A stretch of 6,126 nucleotides of DNA from an uncultured Eubacteriales bacterium. Its GTDB lineage: Bacteria; Bacillota; Clostridia; Oscillospirales; QAKW01. A program made the position numbers and the translations under genes. The first letter of the stretch is position 1; each line of letters begins with the position of its first letter. Shown one piece after another: positions 1-5,552 of this stretch. The notes beneath the pieces were generated by a model. That model did no database searches. It was not told the DNA's origin and saw only the letters and a program-made list of their open reading frames with translations. The stretch covers positions 1-6,126 of the forward strand of contig CAKRPM010000084.1 in the NCBI GenBank assembly GCA_934378025.1, read 5' to 3'.

Positions 1-216
1 CGCTTCTGTCAGATCCTCAACATACAGTTTGGAAGCGCCGGTTTTCAGCGCCTTTTCCTCCAGTCCCTCCAACTCGTCCGCCTGGCCGACATTGCCGCTG
101 ACGGCAATAATCTCCGGATTGTTATAATGCTCCTTCAGCCAGGGAATAATAATGGATGTATCCAAGCCGCCCGAATAGGCCAATACGATTTTTTTAATCT
201 CATTTTTTGCTTTCAT
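1..216 (-). CDS. argG: Argininosuccinate synthase, N-terminal 72 residues (3' part lies outside the window)
   Basis: ArgG joins citrulline and aspartate using ATP to make argininosuccinate, the penultimate step of arginine synthesis, in the cytoplasm. The reverse strand reads from ATG at 216 as [20 protein letters not shown] and onward. The ATP-pyrophosphatase P-loop SGGLDTS is at residues 15-21. It is followed by [10 protein letters not shown], then [15 protein letters not shown] and [12 protein letters not shown], all in the order expected for the family. The 'IIPWLKE' form resembles clostridial ArgG proteins. About 70 of the usual roughly 400 residues are present; the gene is cut by the window edge and is not visibly broken. 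The start is fixed by the first in-frame ATG before the conserved beta strand; the ribosome binding site is weak (GAGCGA-like). It diverges from the ABC importer operon. A consensus promoter overlapped by ARG-box-like sites lies upstream, so arginine repression through ArgR/AhrC is likely. Confidence 0.95.
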   Translation of the reverse strand, partial: MKAKNEIKKIVLAYSGGLDTSIIIPWLKEHYNNPEIIAVSGNVGQADELEGLEEKALKTGASKLYVEDLTEA

Positions 217-231
217 GACAATTCGCTCGCT

Positions 232-266
232 TTCATAAAAATTCAAATTATGTGAATAATTATACC
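232..266. promoter_or_regulatory. Pair of ARG-box-like operators (ArgR/AhrC) over the argG -10 and start site
   Basis: Two 14-bp segments each match the ARG-box core TGAAT-wwww-ATTCA at 12 of 14 positions: 232-245 (TTCATAAAAATTCA) and 253-266 (TGAATAATTATACC). Their centres are 21 bp apart, the classic spacing of paired 18-bp ARG boxes with a 3-bp gap that one ArgR hexamer binds. The second covers the argG -10, and the first lies just past the predicted start site. The AT-rich context makes chance partial matches easier, but the spacing, position and identity of the adjacent gene all agree. The assignment is inferred from motif and context. Confidence 0.7.
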
Positions 267-286
267 ATATATTTTAAAAATGTCAA
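259..286 (-). promoter_or_regulatory. Probable sigma-A promoter of argG
   Basis: On the reverse strand TTGACA (286-281) and TATAAT (264-259) are separated by 16 bp. The -10 is preceded by TGG, making an extended -10 (TGGTATAAT, 267-259). Both hexamers match consensus exactly. Transcription would start near 252, giving a leader of about 36 nt. The -10 sits inside an ARG-box-like site, so a bound repressor would block polymerase. Confidence 0.85.
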
Positions 287-291
287 CAGTT

Positions 292-316
292 TATGCAAAA
301 ATTCAAATAATATTCA
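292..316. promoter_or_regulatory. Possible additional ARG-box half-sites upstream of the argG -35
   Basis: Segment 303-316 matches the ARG-box core at 12 of 14 positions, with a perfect ATTCA right half. Segment 292-305 overlaps it by three bases and matches at 10 of 14, again with a perfect AAAAATTCA right half but a poor left half. They lie 6 to 30 bp upstream of the argG -35. They may be auxiliary ArgR sites or simply AT-rich sequence. They are about 70 bp from the -35 of the divergent importer promoter, too far to block it directly. Confidence 0.4.
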
Positions 317-385
317 TATTTTTTGCCCTTTTGGCGGCAAAGCGGAAAAAATGTCGCTTTTCTTCCCTTTTTCGCAGGAAAAGCA

Positions 386-414
386 TTGACATTCCTTATA
401 TATAGGTGTATAAT
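386..414 (+). promoter_or_regulatory. Probable sigma-A promoter of the ABC importer operon
   Basis: TTGACA (386-391) and TATAAT (409-414) are separated by 17 bp, matching consensus in both boxes and spacing. Transcription would begin near 421, leaving a leader of about 67 nt before the substrate-binding protein gene. That is too short for a T-box or most riboswitches, so any control acts on the DNA or through the short dyad in the leader. Between this promoter and the argG control region (317-385) I see only T-rich sequence with small imperfect inverted repeats. Confidence 0.85.
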
Positions 415-426
415 AATGGCAATTTA

Positions 427-450
427 GGACTTTACAGTGGTAAATTATCC
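427..450 (+). promoter_or_regulatory. Small dyad in the importer leader (possible operator or weak hairpin)
   Basis: TTTAC (431-435), loop AGTG, and GTAAA (440-444) form a perfect 5-bp inverted repeat. It is flanked by GGA (427-429) and TCC (448-450), which could extend it with an internal loop. It begins about six bases after the predicted transcription start, where a repressor would act. I cannot assign the motif to a known regulator, and as RNA it would be weak. Confidence 0.3.
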
Positions 451-487
451 AAAATCGAATTTTTTTACAAAAAGGAGGGGTTTGAGC

Positions 488-1453
488 ATGAAACGCAAAC
501 TCTTAAAAACCGTCAGTGCCCTGCTGGCACTGGCCACTTTGACGCTGGCATTTTCCGGCTGCGGCAAAAAGGAAAAGGACACCTATACCGTGGGCATCTG
601 TCAATTGGTGCAGCATGAAGCGCTGGACGCTGCCACCGAGGGCTTTAAAGCCGCTCTGAAGGACAAGTTGGGGGATAAGGTGATCTTCGACGAGCAGAAT
701 GCTTCGGGCGAAACCACAAACTGCACCACCATCGTTTCCAAATTTGTTTCCGATAAAGTGGATCTGATTATGGCCAACGCAACCGGCGCATTGACCGCCG
801 CTTCGCAGGCAACCGACACCATTCCGATCGTTGCCACTTCGATCACCGACTACGCCACGGCGCTGGACATCAAAGACTGGAACGGGAAAACCGGATTTAA
901 TGTAACCGGTGCTTCCGACTTGGCGCCGCTGACCGAGCAGGCCAAAATGATCAAAGAGCTGTTGCCCGATGCCAAAAAAATCGGCATCCTGTACTGCTCC
1001 TCCGAGGCCAACTCCAAATATCAGTCTACCGTCATTCAAAAAGAGTTGACCGCACTGGGCTACACCTGCAAAGAGTATACGTTCGTGGACACCAATGATG
1101 TCACCGCCGTTACGCAGCAAGCCGTTGCGGACAGCGACGCCATTTTCACCCCGACTGACAATACGGTAGCCTCCAACACCACGGCAATCAACAATATCGC
1201 CGAGCCTGCCAAAGTACCCATCATCGCGGGTGAAGAGGGCATTTGCAAGGGATGCGGCGTGGCCACCCTTTCGATCAGCTACTATGACATGGGTTACAAG
1301 GCCGGCGAAATGGCCTATGAAATTTTGGTCAATGACGCTGATCCCGGCACCATGGAGATCCAATACGTCAGCGATTTGACAAAAAAATATGAAAAAGAAC
1401 GCGCTCAAGCCATCGGGCTGAAAATTCCCGAGGGCTATGAAGCCATCGCATAA
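488..1453 (+). CDS. ABC importer substrate-binding lipoprotein, TrpX-like (ABC_sub_bind family)
   Basis: This 321-residue protein would be tethered outside the membrane and deliver a small solute to the permease encoded next. The N-terminus has a basic KRK stretch, a hydrophobic core and lipobox AFSGC with Cys25 as the lipidation site, followed by a charged GKKEK linker. The mature part resembles the ABC_sub_bind family (PF04392, COG2984): VGICQLVQHEALDAATEGF near residues 35-53, DLIMANATGA near 93-102, IPIVATSITDY near 112-122, and the C-terminal SISYYDMGYKAGEMA segment. Streptococcal TrpX in this family binds tryptophan; other members have different or unknown ligands, so the substrate here is not assigned. 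ATG 488 is chosen over an upstream in-frame start at 437 because AAAGGAGGGG (471-480) lies just before it and the lipoprotein signal starts there. First gene of the operon; a hairpin follows it. Confidence 0.9.
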   Translation: MKRKLLKTVSALLALATLTLAFSGCGKKEKDTYTVGICQLVQHEALDAATEGFKAALKDKLGDKVIFDEQNASGETTNCTTIVSKFVSDKVDLIMANATGALTAASQATDTIPIVATSITDYATALDIKDWNGKTGFNVTGASDLAPLTEQAKMIKELLPDAKKIGILYCSSEANSKYQSTVIQKELTALGYTCKEYTFVDTNDVTAVTQQAVADSDAIFTPTDNTVASNTTAINNIAEPAKVPIIAGEEGICKGCGVATLSISYYDMGYKAGEMAYEILVNDADPGTMEIQYVSDLTKKYEKERAQAIGLKIPEGYEAIA

Positions 1454-1472
1454 GCTTTTAAAATTGTTTTAT

Positions 1473-1509
1473 ACGGAAAAGCGGCGGAGAAATCCTGTCG
1501 CTTTTCCGT
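1473..1509 (+). terminator. Intercistronic stem-loop between the binding protein and permease genes
   Basis: ACGGAAAAGCG (1473-1483) pairs perfectly with CGCTTTTCCGT (1499-1509), an 11-bp stem. The loop contains an inner GGA-GAAA-TCC hairpin (1486-1495) with a GNRA-type tetraloop. What follows is CTATATTTATT, not a run of T, so it is at best a weak or partial terminator. Such elements in ABC operons often protect the upstream message end or reduce downstream expression, so that binding protein outnumbers permease. That role is inferred. The permease ribosome binding site begins about 12 bases later. Confidence 0.65.
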
Positions 1510-1536
1510 CTATATTTATTAAAGGAGAGCAAACAC

Positions 1537-2454
1537 ATGCTTGAGTTTCTGCAATCGCTGCCCTCCCCGATTGCGCAGGGGTTAATCTGGGGCATTATGG
1601 CGATCGGCGTATATATTACATACCGCATTTTGGATTTGGCGGATTTGACCGTGGACGGTTCAATGGGCACCGGCGGCGCGGTACTGGTGGTACTGACCAC
1701 CTCCGGCGTGAATATTTATCTTTCGCTGCTGATCGCATTTCTTGCCGGTTGTGCCGCGGGACTGGTCACCGGCATTTTCCATACAAAGTTCGGTATCCCG
1801 GCCATTTTGGCGGGCATTTTGACGCAGTTGGCGCTTTATTCGGTAAATTTGCGCATTATGGGCGGCAAAGCCAATGTGCCGATCAGCTGGCGCAATTATC
1901 ATTTAATCGTATCCTCCCGTACAACCGATCTGCCGAAAACCATTTTGATTTGTCTGCTGTTTGTCGCGGCGTTGATCGCCGTTTTGTACTGGTTTTTCGG
2001 CACGGAACTGGGGCGAACCGTTCGTGCCACGGGATGTAACGCCGCTATGGCGCGCGCCAACGGAATCAATACCAATACCCGAAAAATCATCGGTCTGGTA
2101 CTGTCCAACGGTATTGTCGCGCTGTCCGGCGGTATGATTTCGCAGTTTTCCGGAAACGCCGATATCAATATGGGCCGCGGGGCCATCGTGATCGGTTTGG
2201 CCGCCGTCATCATCGGCGACGTCATCTTCGGAAAAATCTTTAAAAACTTTGCGCTGAAACTCGTCAGCGCCGTCTGCGGCGCCGTAATCTACTATATTGT
2301 TATTACGGCTGTGCTGAAATTGGGGCTGGACGCCAATGATCTGAAACTGCTGACCGCTTTGGTGGTGGCATTGTTCTTAGGGGTTCCCCATTGGAAAGCC
2401 AAACTGTCTGCCGGCAAAACCAAAAAAGTCACGGAGGGGAAAGACAATGCTTAA
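1537..2454 (+). CDS. ABC importer permease (COG4120 / BPD_transp_2 type)
   Basis: This 305-residue integral membrane protein would form the importer channel, probably as a homodimer. About eight or nine hydrophobic segments are visible, near residues 12-30, 44-58, 60-80, 86-104, 134-154, 184-204, 214-232, 240-262 and 268-283. The motif ADLTVDGS (35-42) after the first segment is typical of COG4120 permeases. The cytoplasmic loop GTELGRTVRATG...MARANGIN (155-178) matches the ATPase-coupling loop of LivH-like permeases. The C-terminus is basic and hydrophilic (KAKLSAGKTKKVTEGK), consistent with a cytoplasmic end. The start at 1537 is supported by AAAGGAGAG (1521-1529). It ends eight bases inside the next gene, so translation of the two is probably coupled. 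With the preceding lipoprotein and following ATPase it makes a complete importer. Substrate unknown. Confidence 0.92.
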   Translation: MLEFLQSLPSPIAQGLIWGIMAIGVYITYRILDLADLTVDGSMGTGGAVLVVLTTSGVNIYLSLLIAFLAGCAAGLVTGIFHTKFGIPAILAGILTQLALYSVNLRIMGGKANVPISWRNYHLIVSSRTTDLPKTILICLLFVAALIAVLYWFFGTELGRTVRATGCNAAMARANGINTNTRKIIGLVLSNGIVALSGGMISQFSGNADINMGRGAIVIGLAAVIIGDVIFGKIFKNFALKLVSAVCGAVIYYIVITAVLKLGLDANDLKLLTALVVALFLGVPHWKAKLSAGKTKKVTEGKDNA

Positions 2455-3241
2455 AATTCAAGGAGTTCACAAAACTTTCAATCCGGGCACCATCAACGAA
2501 AAAAAGGCGCTGTGCGGCATCGATTTGACGTTAAATGACGGCGATTTTGTCACCGTAATCGGCGGCAACGGCGCAGGCAAAAGCACCTTGTTAAACATGA
2601 TCACCGGGGTCTACCCGGTGGACTGCGGCAGCATTGTGATTGATGATATTGACGTCACCAAGCTGCCCGAACACAAACGCGCAAAATATTTCGGCCGCGT
2701 CTTTCAGGATCCGATGACCGGCACCGCCGCAGCCATGGAAATTGAAGAAAATATGGCGCTGGCGGCGCGCCGCGGCAAACCGTCCACCCTGAAGCCCGGC
2801 GTAACCAAGGCGGAACGCGCCGAATTTAAAAAATTGTTGGCAAAACTGGATCTCGGTCTGGAGGATCGTCTGACCTCCAAGGTCGGGTTGCTCTCGGGCG
2901 GGCAACGGCAAGCCATTACCCTGCTGATGGCCACCATGCAAAATCCGAAATTGCTGCTGTTAGACGAGCATACGGCGGCACTGGATCCGCAAACGGCGGC
3001 CAAAGTGCTGGCACTGACCGATGAGTTGGTCGGCGAGCGTAAGCTGACCACCCTGATGATCACCCATAACATGAAAGACGCCATTCGTCTGGGCAATCGT
3101 CTGATCATGATGTACGACGGAAAAATCGTATATGATATCGAGGGAGAAGAAAAGAAAAAGCTGAAAGTCAGCGACCTGTTGGAGCTGTTTGCCAAGGTTT
3201 CCGGCGGCGAATTTGCCAATGACAGAATGTTGCTTTCCTGA
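2447..3241 (+). CDS. ABC importer ATP-binding protein (COG1101 type)
   Basis: This 264-residue cytoplasmic ATPase powers the importer. All the catalytic motifs are present in order: Walker A GGNGAGKST (39-47, Lys45), Q-loop RVFQDP (84-89, Gln87), signature LSGGQRQ (149-155), Walker B LLLLDE (169-174, Glu174), D-loop AALD (177-180) and switch histidine in ITHN (205-208, His207). The length is normal for a single-domain importer ATPase. The segment from about 96 to 120 (IEENMALAARRGKP...) resembles the COG1101 group that accompanies TrpX-like binding proteins. The ATG at 2447 overlaps the end of the permease gene by eight bases and has GGAGGGG (2433-2439) before it. It is the last gene of the operon; a strong terminator begins 22 bases after its stop. 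Confidence 0.95.
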   Translation: MLKIQGVHKTFNPGTINEKKALCGIDLTLNDGDFVTVIGGNGAGKSTLLNMITGVYPVDCGSIVIDDIDVTKLPEHKRAKYFGRVFQDPMTGTAAAMEIEENMALAARRGKPSTLKPGVTKAERAEFKKLLAKLDLGLEDRLTSKVGLLSGGQRQAITLLMATMQNPKLLLLDEHTAALDPQTAAKVLALTDELVGERKLTTLMITHNMKDAIRLGNRLIMMYDGKIVYDIEGEEKKKLKVSDLLELFAKVSGGEFANDRMLLS

Positions 3242-3262
3242 CCTAACGGATCTTGTTAAAAC

Positions 3263-3304
3263 AAAGGGATCGTAAAAAGCGTTTGCTTTTTACGATCCCT
3301 TTTT
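3263..3304. terminator. Strong intrinsic terminator, probably bidirectional
   Basis: An uninterrupted stem of 16 to 18 bp runs from 3263-3280 to 3285-3302 with a GTTT loop. On the + strand it ends in TTTTT (3300-3304), fitting a Rho-independent terminator for the importer operon. On the - strand the flank reads TTTGTTTT, so it may also stop transcription of the converging flavoenzyme gene, whose stop codon is 140 bases away. No second terminator was seen between 3305 and 3444, which appears to be non-coding trailer. Confidence 0.9.
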
Positions 3305-3444
3305 ATAAAGCACTTTTTCAAACCGATGTTTCGACGCCGCACCCCGCTGTTTCGGGCAACCCGGTGAGCCGTAAAATGATGCCCTCTCCTTTCACGCAGA
3401 CGATTGGCGGCATTTTCGCAGTTTTGGGGGACGGCTCGAACGCT

Positions 3445-5298
3445 TTAGTTTTCGTGTTCGTAAGCGCGCACCTCAAACACCGTAACGCACGGGGCGCCGT
3501 TGGTGCTTTCAAAATGAAAGACTGCGCGATCGCACAGTGTGCCCTCAAAGCACAGCACTCTTTGATGTTGGAAATTGTTTTCCATTCGCAGCGTCCGAAC
3601 GACACGATCTCCCAGATACAGCGTAACCGTCATATCCTTTACCAGTTCCGCAGGAACACCCTTGCGTTGCTGCGCCTGACGTTTGGGCGCCATGGTGATA
3701 CGCAGCGGATAACGAAAATCACTGTCAAAGGTCAACTGCAACCGCCGCAGCGTTTTGGGTGCGTCAAAGCGCATTTCAAGCTGCTCGCCCGCGGCAGAAA
3801 AGCCCTCAGACTGCCATCCGTTCAGCGCACCGTCGTAGCGGCGCGCCACACCGTTTTTCACAAGTTCCGGCCGCCCCTGTTGAGTATGCGATGAGGCGGA
3901 AAAATGCGCCGCCCGTGCAAGATCGCTCGGATCCTCATTGGTAAAGCCCGGCAAAAACACATCCTGCTTTAACAGCGCCTGCTGTACCTCTTTAATATGC
4001 ACCTGCAGCTCGCGCGGCGTACAGCCGTACTTTTTACACAACGCAGCGCTGACGCCGACGGCCTGACCGCCGAGCGCACATGTCCCGATAATCCGCGTTG
4101 CGGCAAAGCCCAGCTTGGAGCAGGAAATATCCCGGCCGGCCATAAACAGGTTTTCGATGTTTTTGGAGTAATAACAACGATACGGAATGGTAAAAGCCCC
4201 CTCGTAGTTCCATACGCGGCTGGGCAGCTGATCCAGATCCTCGATGCCGTGCGCCACGTGCAAATCGACGCCCCATCCGCCGTAGCATACGGCGTCATCG
4301 AAAATTCGGTTGGACAGCACATCATTTTCATTTAAAATATAATCGCCCTCCAGGCGTCTGCTTTCCCTTGTGCCGGGCAGCATGCCGACCCAAATCAATT
4401 CGTAGTTTTCCGCACCGTGATCGCCGCCGTTCTTAATATGATCCCATACGCCGTAAAAATAGGCCAGCAAATCATCCCGAATTTCCTCAAATTCGCTCAC
4501 AATGTCCTCGCCGTGCCCCATCAGTTCAATCCACCAATACCCATAGTCGGAGCAACTGGAGGAGGTGGCGGACACACGTTGATAATCCGCCGGATCCTCC
4601 GCCATGGAAAAATCGGGCAAATGGCGGTTTGAATGTACCCGCAGCCGCAAATCATGCTCGTCCAGCTTTTTGGCGAATGCGGGCGGCGTAAACGGCACGG
4701 CGTGACCGCGATCCACCGCGCGAAACAAAATGGTGTTGCCCATACGCTCGTTATTGGCTTGCTCGGGCGCATGTTTTTCGCCGAATTCCGCCTGTGCTTC
4801 ACTGCCCTGCCGATATGCGGCGTCGGCAAAAAAGCCCAGCGTTCCGTTTCCGGTGGCGTCCACAAAAAGCGGCGCGCGGAAAATGAAATTCATTTCCGTG
4901 GTTTCCTGAAAGCACTGAATACTTTTAATTTTAGCGCCGTCTTTGGTGCAGTCGGTCATCACCGTGTTCAAAAATACACTCAGATTTTCCTGCGCGTGCG
5001 CCGCCTCAAACAATGTCAGATCCCACAAACAATACTCAAAATCGGGATTGCGCGCCTTGTTGGCCAGCATCAACTCGTACAATATTCCGGTTTCTTCCAG
5101 CTGCGGCTTGCGCATCCCGTCGCAGGCCCCGGAGATATGCACCCGTATTTCACTGGAGGCATTGCCGCCCAAAACAGGACGGGCATGAACCAGGGCGGTT
5201 TTCGCCCCGCCGCGCGCCGACGCCATTGCGGCGCACAGACCGCTCATGCCGCCGCCCACGACCACCACATCAAAATCCAAACACTTTTCTTTTCTCAT
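3445..5298 (-). CDS. FAD-dependent oxidoreductase (FAD_oxidored, PF12831-like) with C-terminal beta-rich domain
   Basis: This 617-residue flavoprotein probably oxidises or reduces an unidentified small molecule in the cytoplasm; no secretion signal is seen. An FAD-binding Rossmann motif, DVVVVGGGMSGLCAAMASARGG, occupies residues 10-31. It is followed by PVLGGNASSEIRVHI (41-55), the second FAD motif FVDATGNGTLG (145-155), SDYGYWWIELMG (250-261), LPGTRESRRLEGDY (307-320) and the late FAD contact NLFMAGRDIS (383-392). All are typical of PF12831 proteins. Residues from about 465 to 617 look beta-rich and may be a galactose-binding-like sandwich; this is inferred from pattern only. The frame stays open upstream to 5475, but ATG 5298 is preferred: GGAG lies six bases before it and the FAD fold begins directly after, while the extension resembles nothing. 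It diverges from an AraC-type regulator, suggesting inducible catabolism. PF12831 proteins often sit in carbohydrate-use loci. Substrate unknown. Confidence 0.88.
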   Translation of the reverse strand: MRKEKCLDFDVVVVGGGMSGLCAAMASARGGAKTALVHARPVLGGNASSEIRVHISGACDGMRKPQLEETGILYELMLANKARNPDFEYCLWDLTLFEAAHAQENLSVFLNTVMTDCTKDGAKIKSIQCFQETTEMNFIFRAPLFVDATGNGTLGFFADAAYRQGSEAQAEFGEKHAPEQANNERMGNTILFRAVDRGHAVPFTPPAFAKKLDEHDLRLRVHSNRHLPDFSMAEDPADYQRVSATSSSCSDYGYWWIELMGHGEDIVSEFEEIRDDLLAYFYGVWDHIKNGGDHGAENYELIWVGMLPGTRESRRLEGDYILNENDVLSNRIFDDAVCYGGWGVDLHVAHGIEDLDQLPSRVWNYEGAFTIPYRCYYSKNIENLFMAGRDISCSKLGFAATRIIGTCALGGQAVGVSAALCKKYGCTPRELQVHIKEVQQALLKQDVFLPGFTNEDPSDLARAAHFSASSHTQQGRPELVKNGVARRYDGALNGWQSEGFSAAGEQLEMRFDAPKTLRRLQLTFDSDFRYPLRITMAPKRQAQQRKGVPAELVKDMTVTLYLGDRVVRTLRMENNFQHQRVLCFEGTLCDRAVFHFESTNGAPCVTVFEVRAYEHEN

Positions 5299-5455
5299 AA
5301 TACGCTCCGATCTGCCGCCCCGCTTTTTTATATCCATCGGGGCAATGCTCTGCCGGCGGCACGCAGAGAACGCGGCGCGTCCGCTCCGACCTTTTTGCAA
5401 AGCGATCCGTACCGTTCCGATGGGCGGCAGTGCGGTTCCCGCACGGCCCCTCTTT
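5299..5455 (-). other. Predicted 5' leader of the flavoenzyme gene, with hairpins
   Basis: If transcription starts about seven bases beyond the TATAAT at 5467-5462, the leader is roughly 157 nt. It holds a perfect GTGCGG/CCGCAC hairpin with a three-base loop (5430-5444). A second stem, GCCCCG/CGGGGC (5317-5322 with 5338-5343), ends just upstream of the ribosome binding site. The same bases are open in frame with the flavoenzyme, with an ATG at 5335-5337 that has no good ribosome binding site. I read the stretch as untranslated. No known riboswitch class was recognised. Confidence 0.4.
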
Positions 5456-5461
5456 TGCTTT

Positions 5462-5470
5462 ATTATATCA
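5462..5470 (-). promoter_or_regulatory. Probable extended -10 promoter of the flavoenzyme gene, without a good -35
   Basis: The reverse strand reads TGATATAAT (5470-5462), a TGN-extended consensus -10. At 16 to 18 bp upstream (about 5484-5491) the sequence is near ACGATT or CGATTT, with no resemblance to TTGACA. A promoter of this form is often activator-dependent, and the divergent AraC-type regulator is the natural candidate. The activator link is inference. Confidence 0.55.
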
Positions 5471-5496
5471 AACATGCCGTCGGAAATCGTGGTAAC

Positions 5497-5509
5497 AAAT
5501 TGACAATTT
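5497..5509. promoter_or_regulatory. Perfect palindrome over the regulator's -35 box (possible operator)
   Basis: AAATTG and CAATTT flank a single central A, a perfect 13-bp dyad containing the TTGACA -35 of the rightward promoter. A related AAATCG lies at 5484-5489. The site also lies just upstream of where the -35 of the leftward promoter should be. A protein bound here could repress the regulator gene and activate the flavoenzyme gene. AT-rich palindromes of this size can arise by chance. Confidence 0.35.
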
Positions 5510-5529
5510 CTCCACTTTCATGCTATAAT
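5500..5529 (+). promoter_or_regulatory. Probable sigma-A promoter of the AraC-type regulator
   Basis: TTGACA (5500-5505) and TATAAT (5524-5529) are 18 bp apart. The -10 is extended by TGC (5521-5523). Transcription would start near 5536, leaving a leader of only about 17 nt that is mostly ribosome binding site. Confidence 0.8.
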
Positions 5530-5552
5530 TTGGGATAAAAGGAGGCGTTCTG

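Noticed and set aside
437..487. Upstream in-frame start (437) for the substrate-binding protein
   Set aside because: It would place 17 residues ahead of the lipoprotein signal and would translate through the AAAGGAGGGG ribosome binding site. The ATG at 488 is correctly spaced from that site.
421..487. T-box or riboswitch in the importer leader, as seen for some trpXYZ operons
   Set aside because: The space between the predicted start of transcription and the first codon is about 67 nt, with no T-box sequence and no anti-terminator/terminator pair.
503..1408. 301-codon open frame antisense to the substrate-binding protein gene
   Set aside because: It is the reverse shadow of a gene with a clear lipoprotein signal and family motifs. 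The translation has no recognisable domain and no ribosome binding site of note.
3305..3444. Possible small gene or RNA in the gap between the terminator and the flavoenzyme stop
   Set aside because: Only a 31-codon leftward frame with no good ribosome binding site was seen, and no promoter. It is best read as the trailer of the flavoenzyme transcript.
3318..3605. Leftward frame past the flavoenzyme stop, considered as a frameshifted continuation
   Set aside because: The flavoenzyme already ends cleanly after a beta-rich segment with a TAA stop. The downstream translation (MPPIVCVKGEGIILRLTG...) shows no continuation of the domain.
3253..3894. 213-codon rightward open frame after the importer operon
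   Set aside because: It starts inside the terminator region and lies mostly antisense to the end of the flavoenzyme gene. No family resemblance or ribosome binding site supports it.
4633..5538. 301-codon open frame antisense to the flavoenzyme gene
   Set aside because: It runs opposite conserved FAD-binding motifs, is rich in His, Arg, Ala and Gly as expected for an antisense shadow, and passes through the divergent promoter region.
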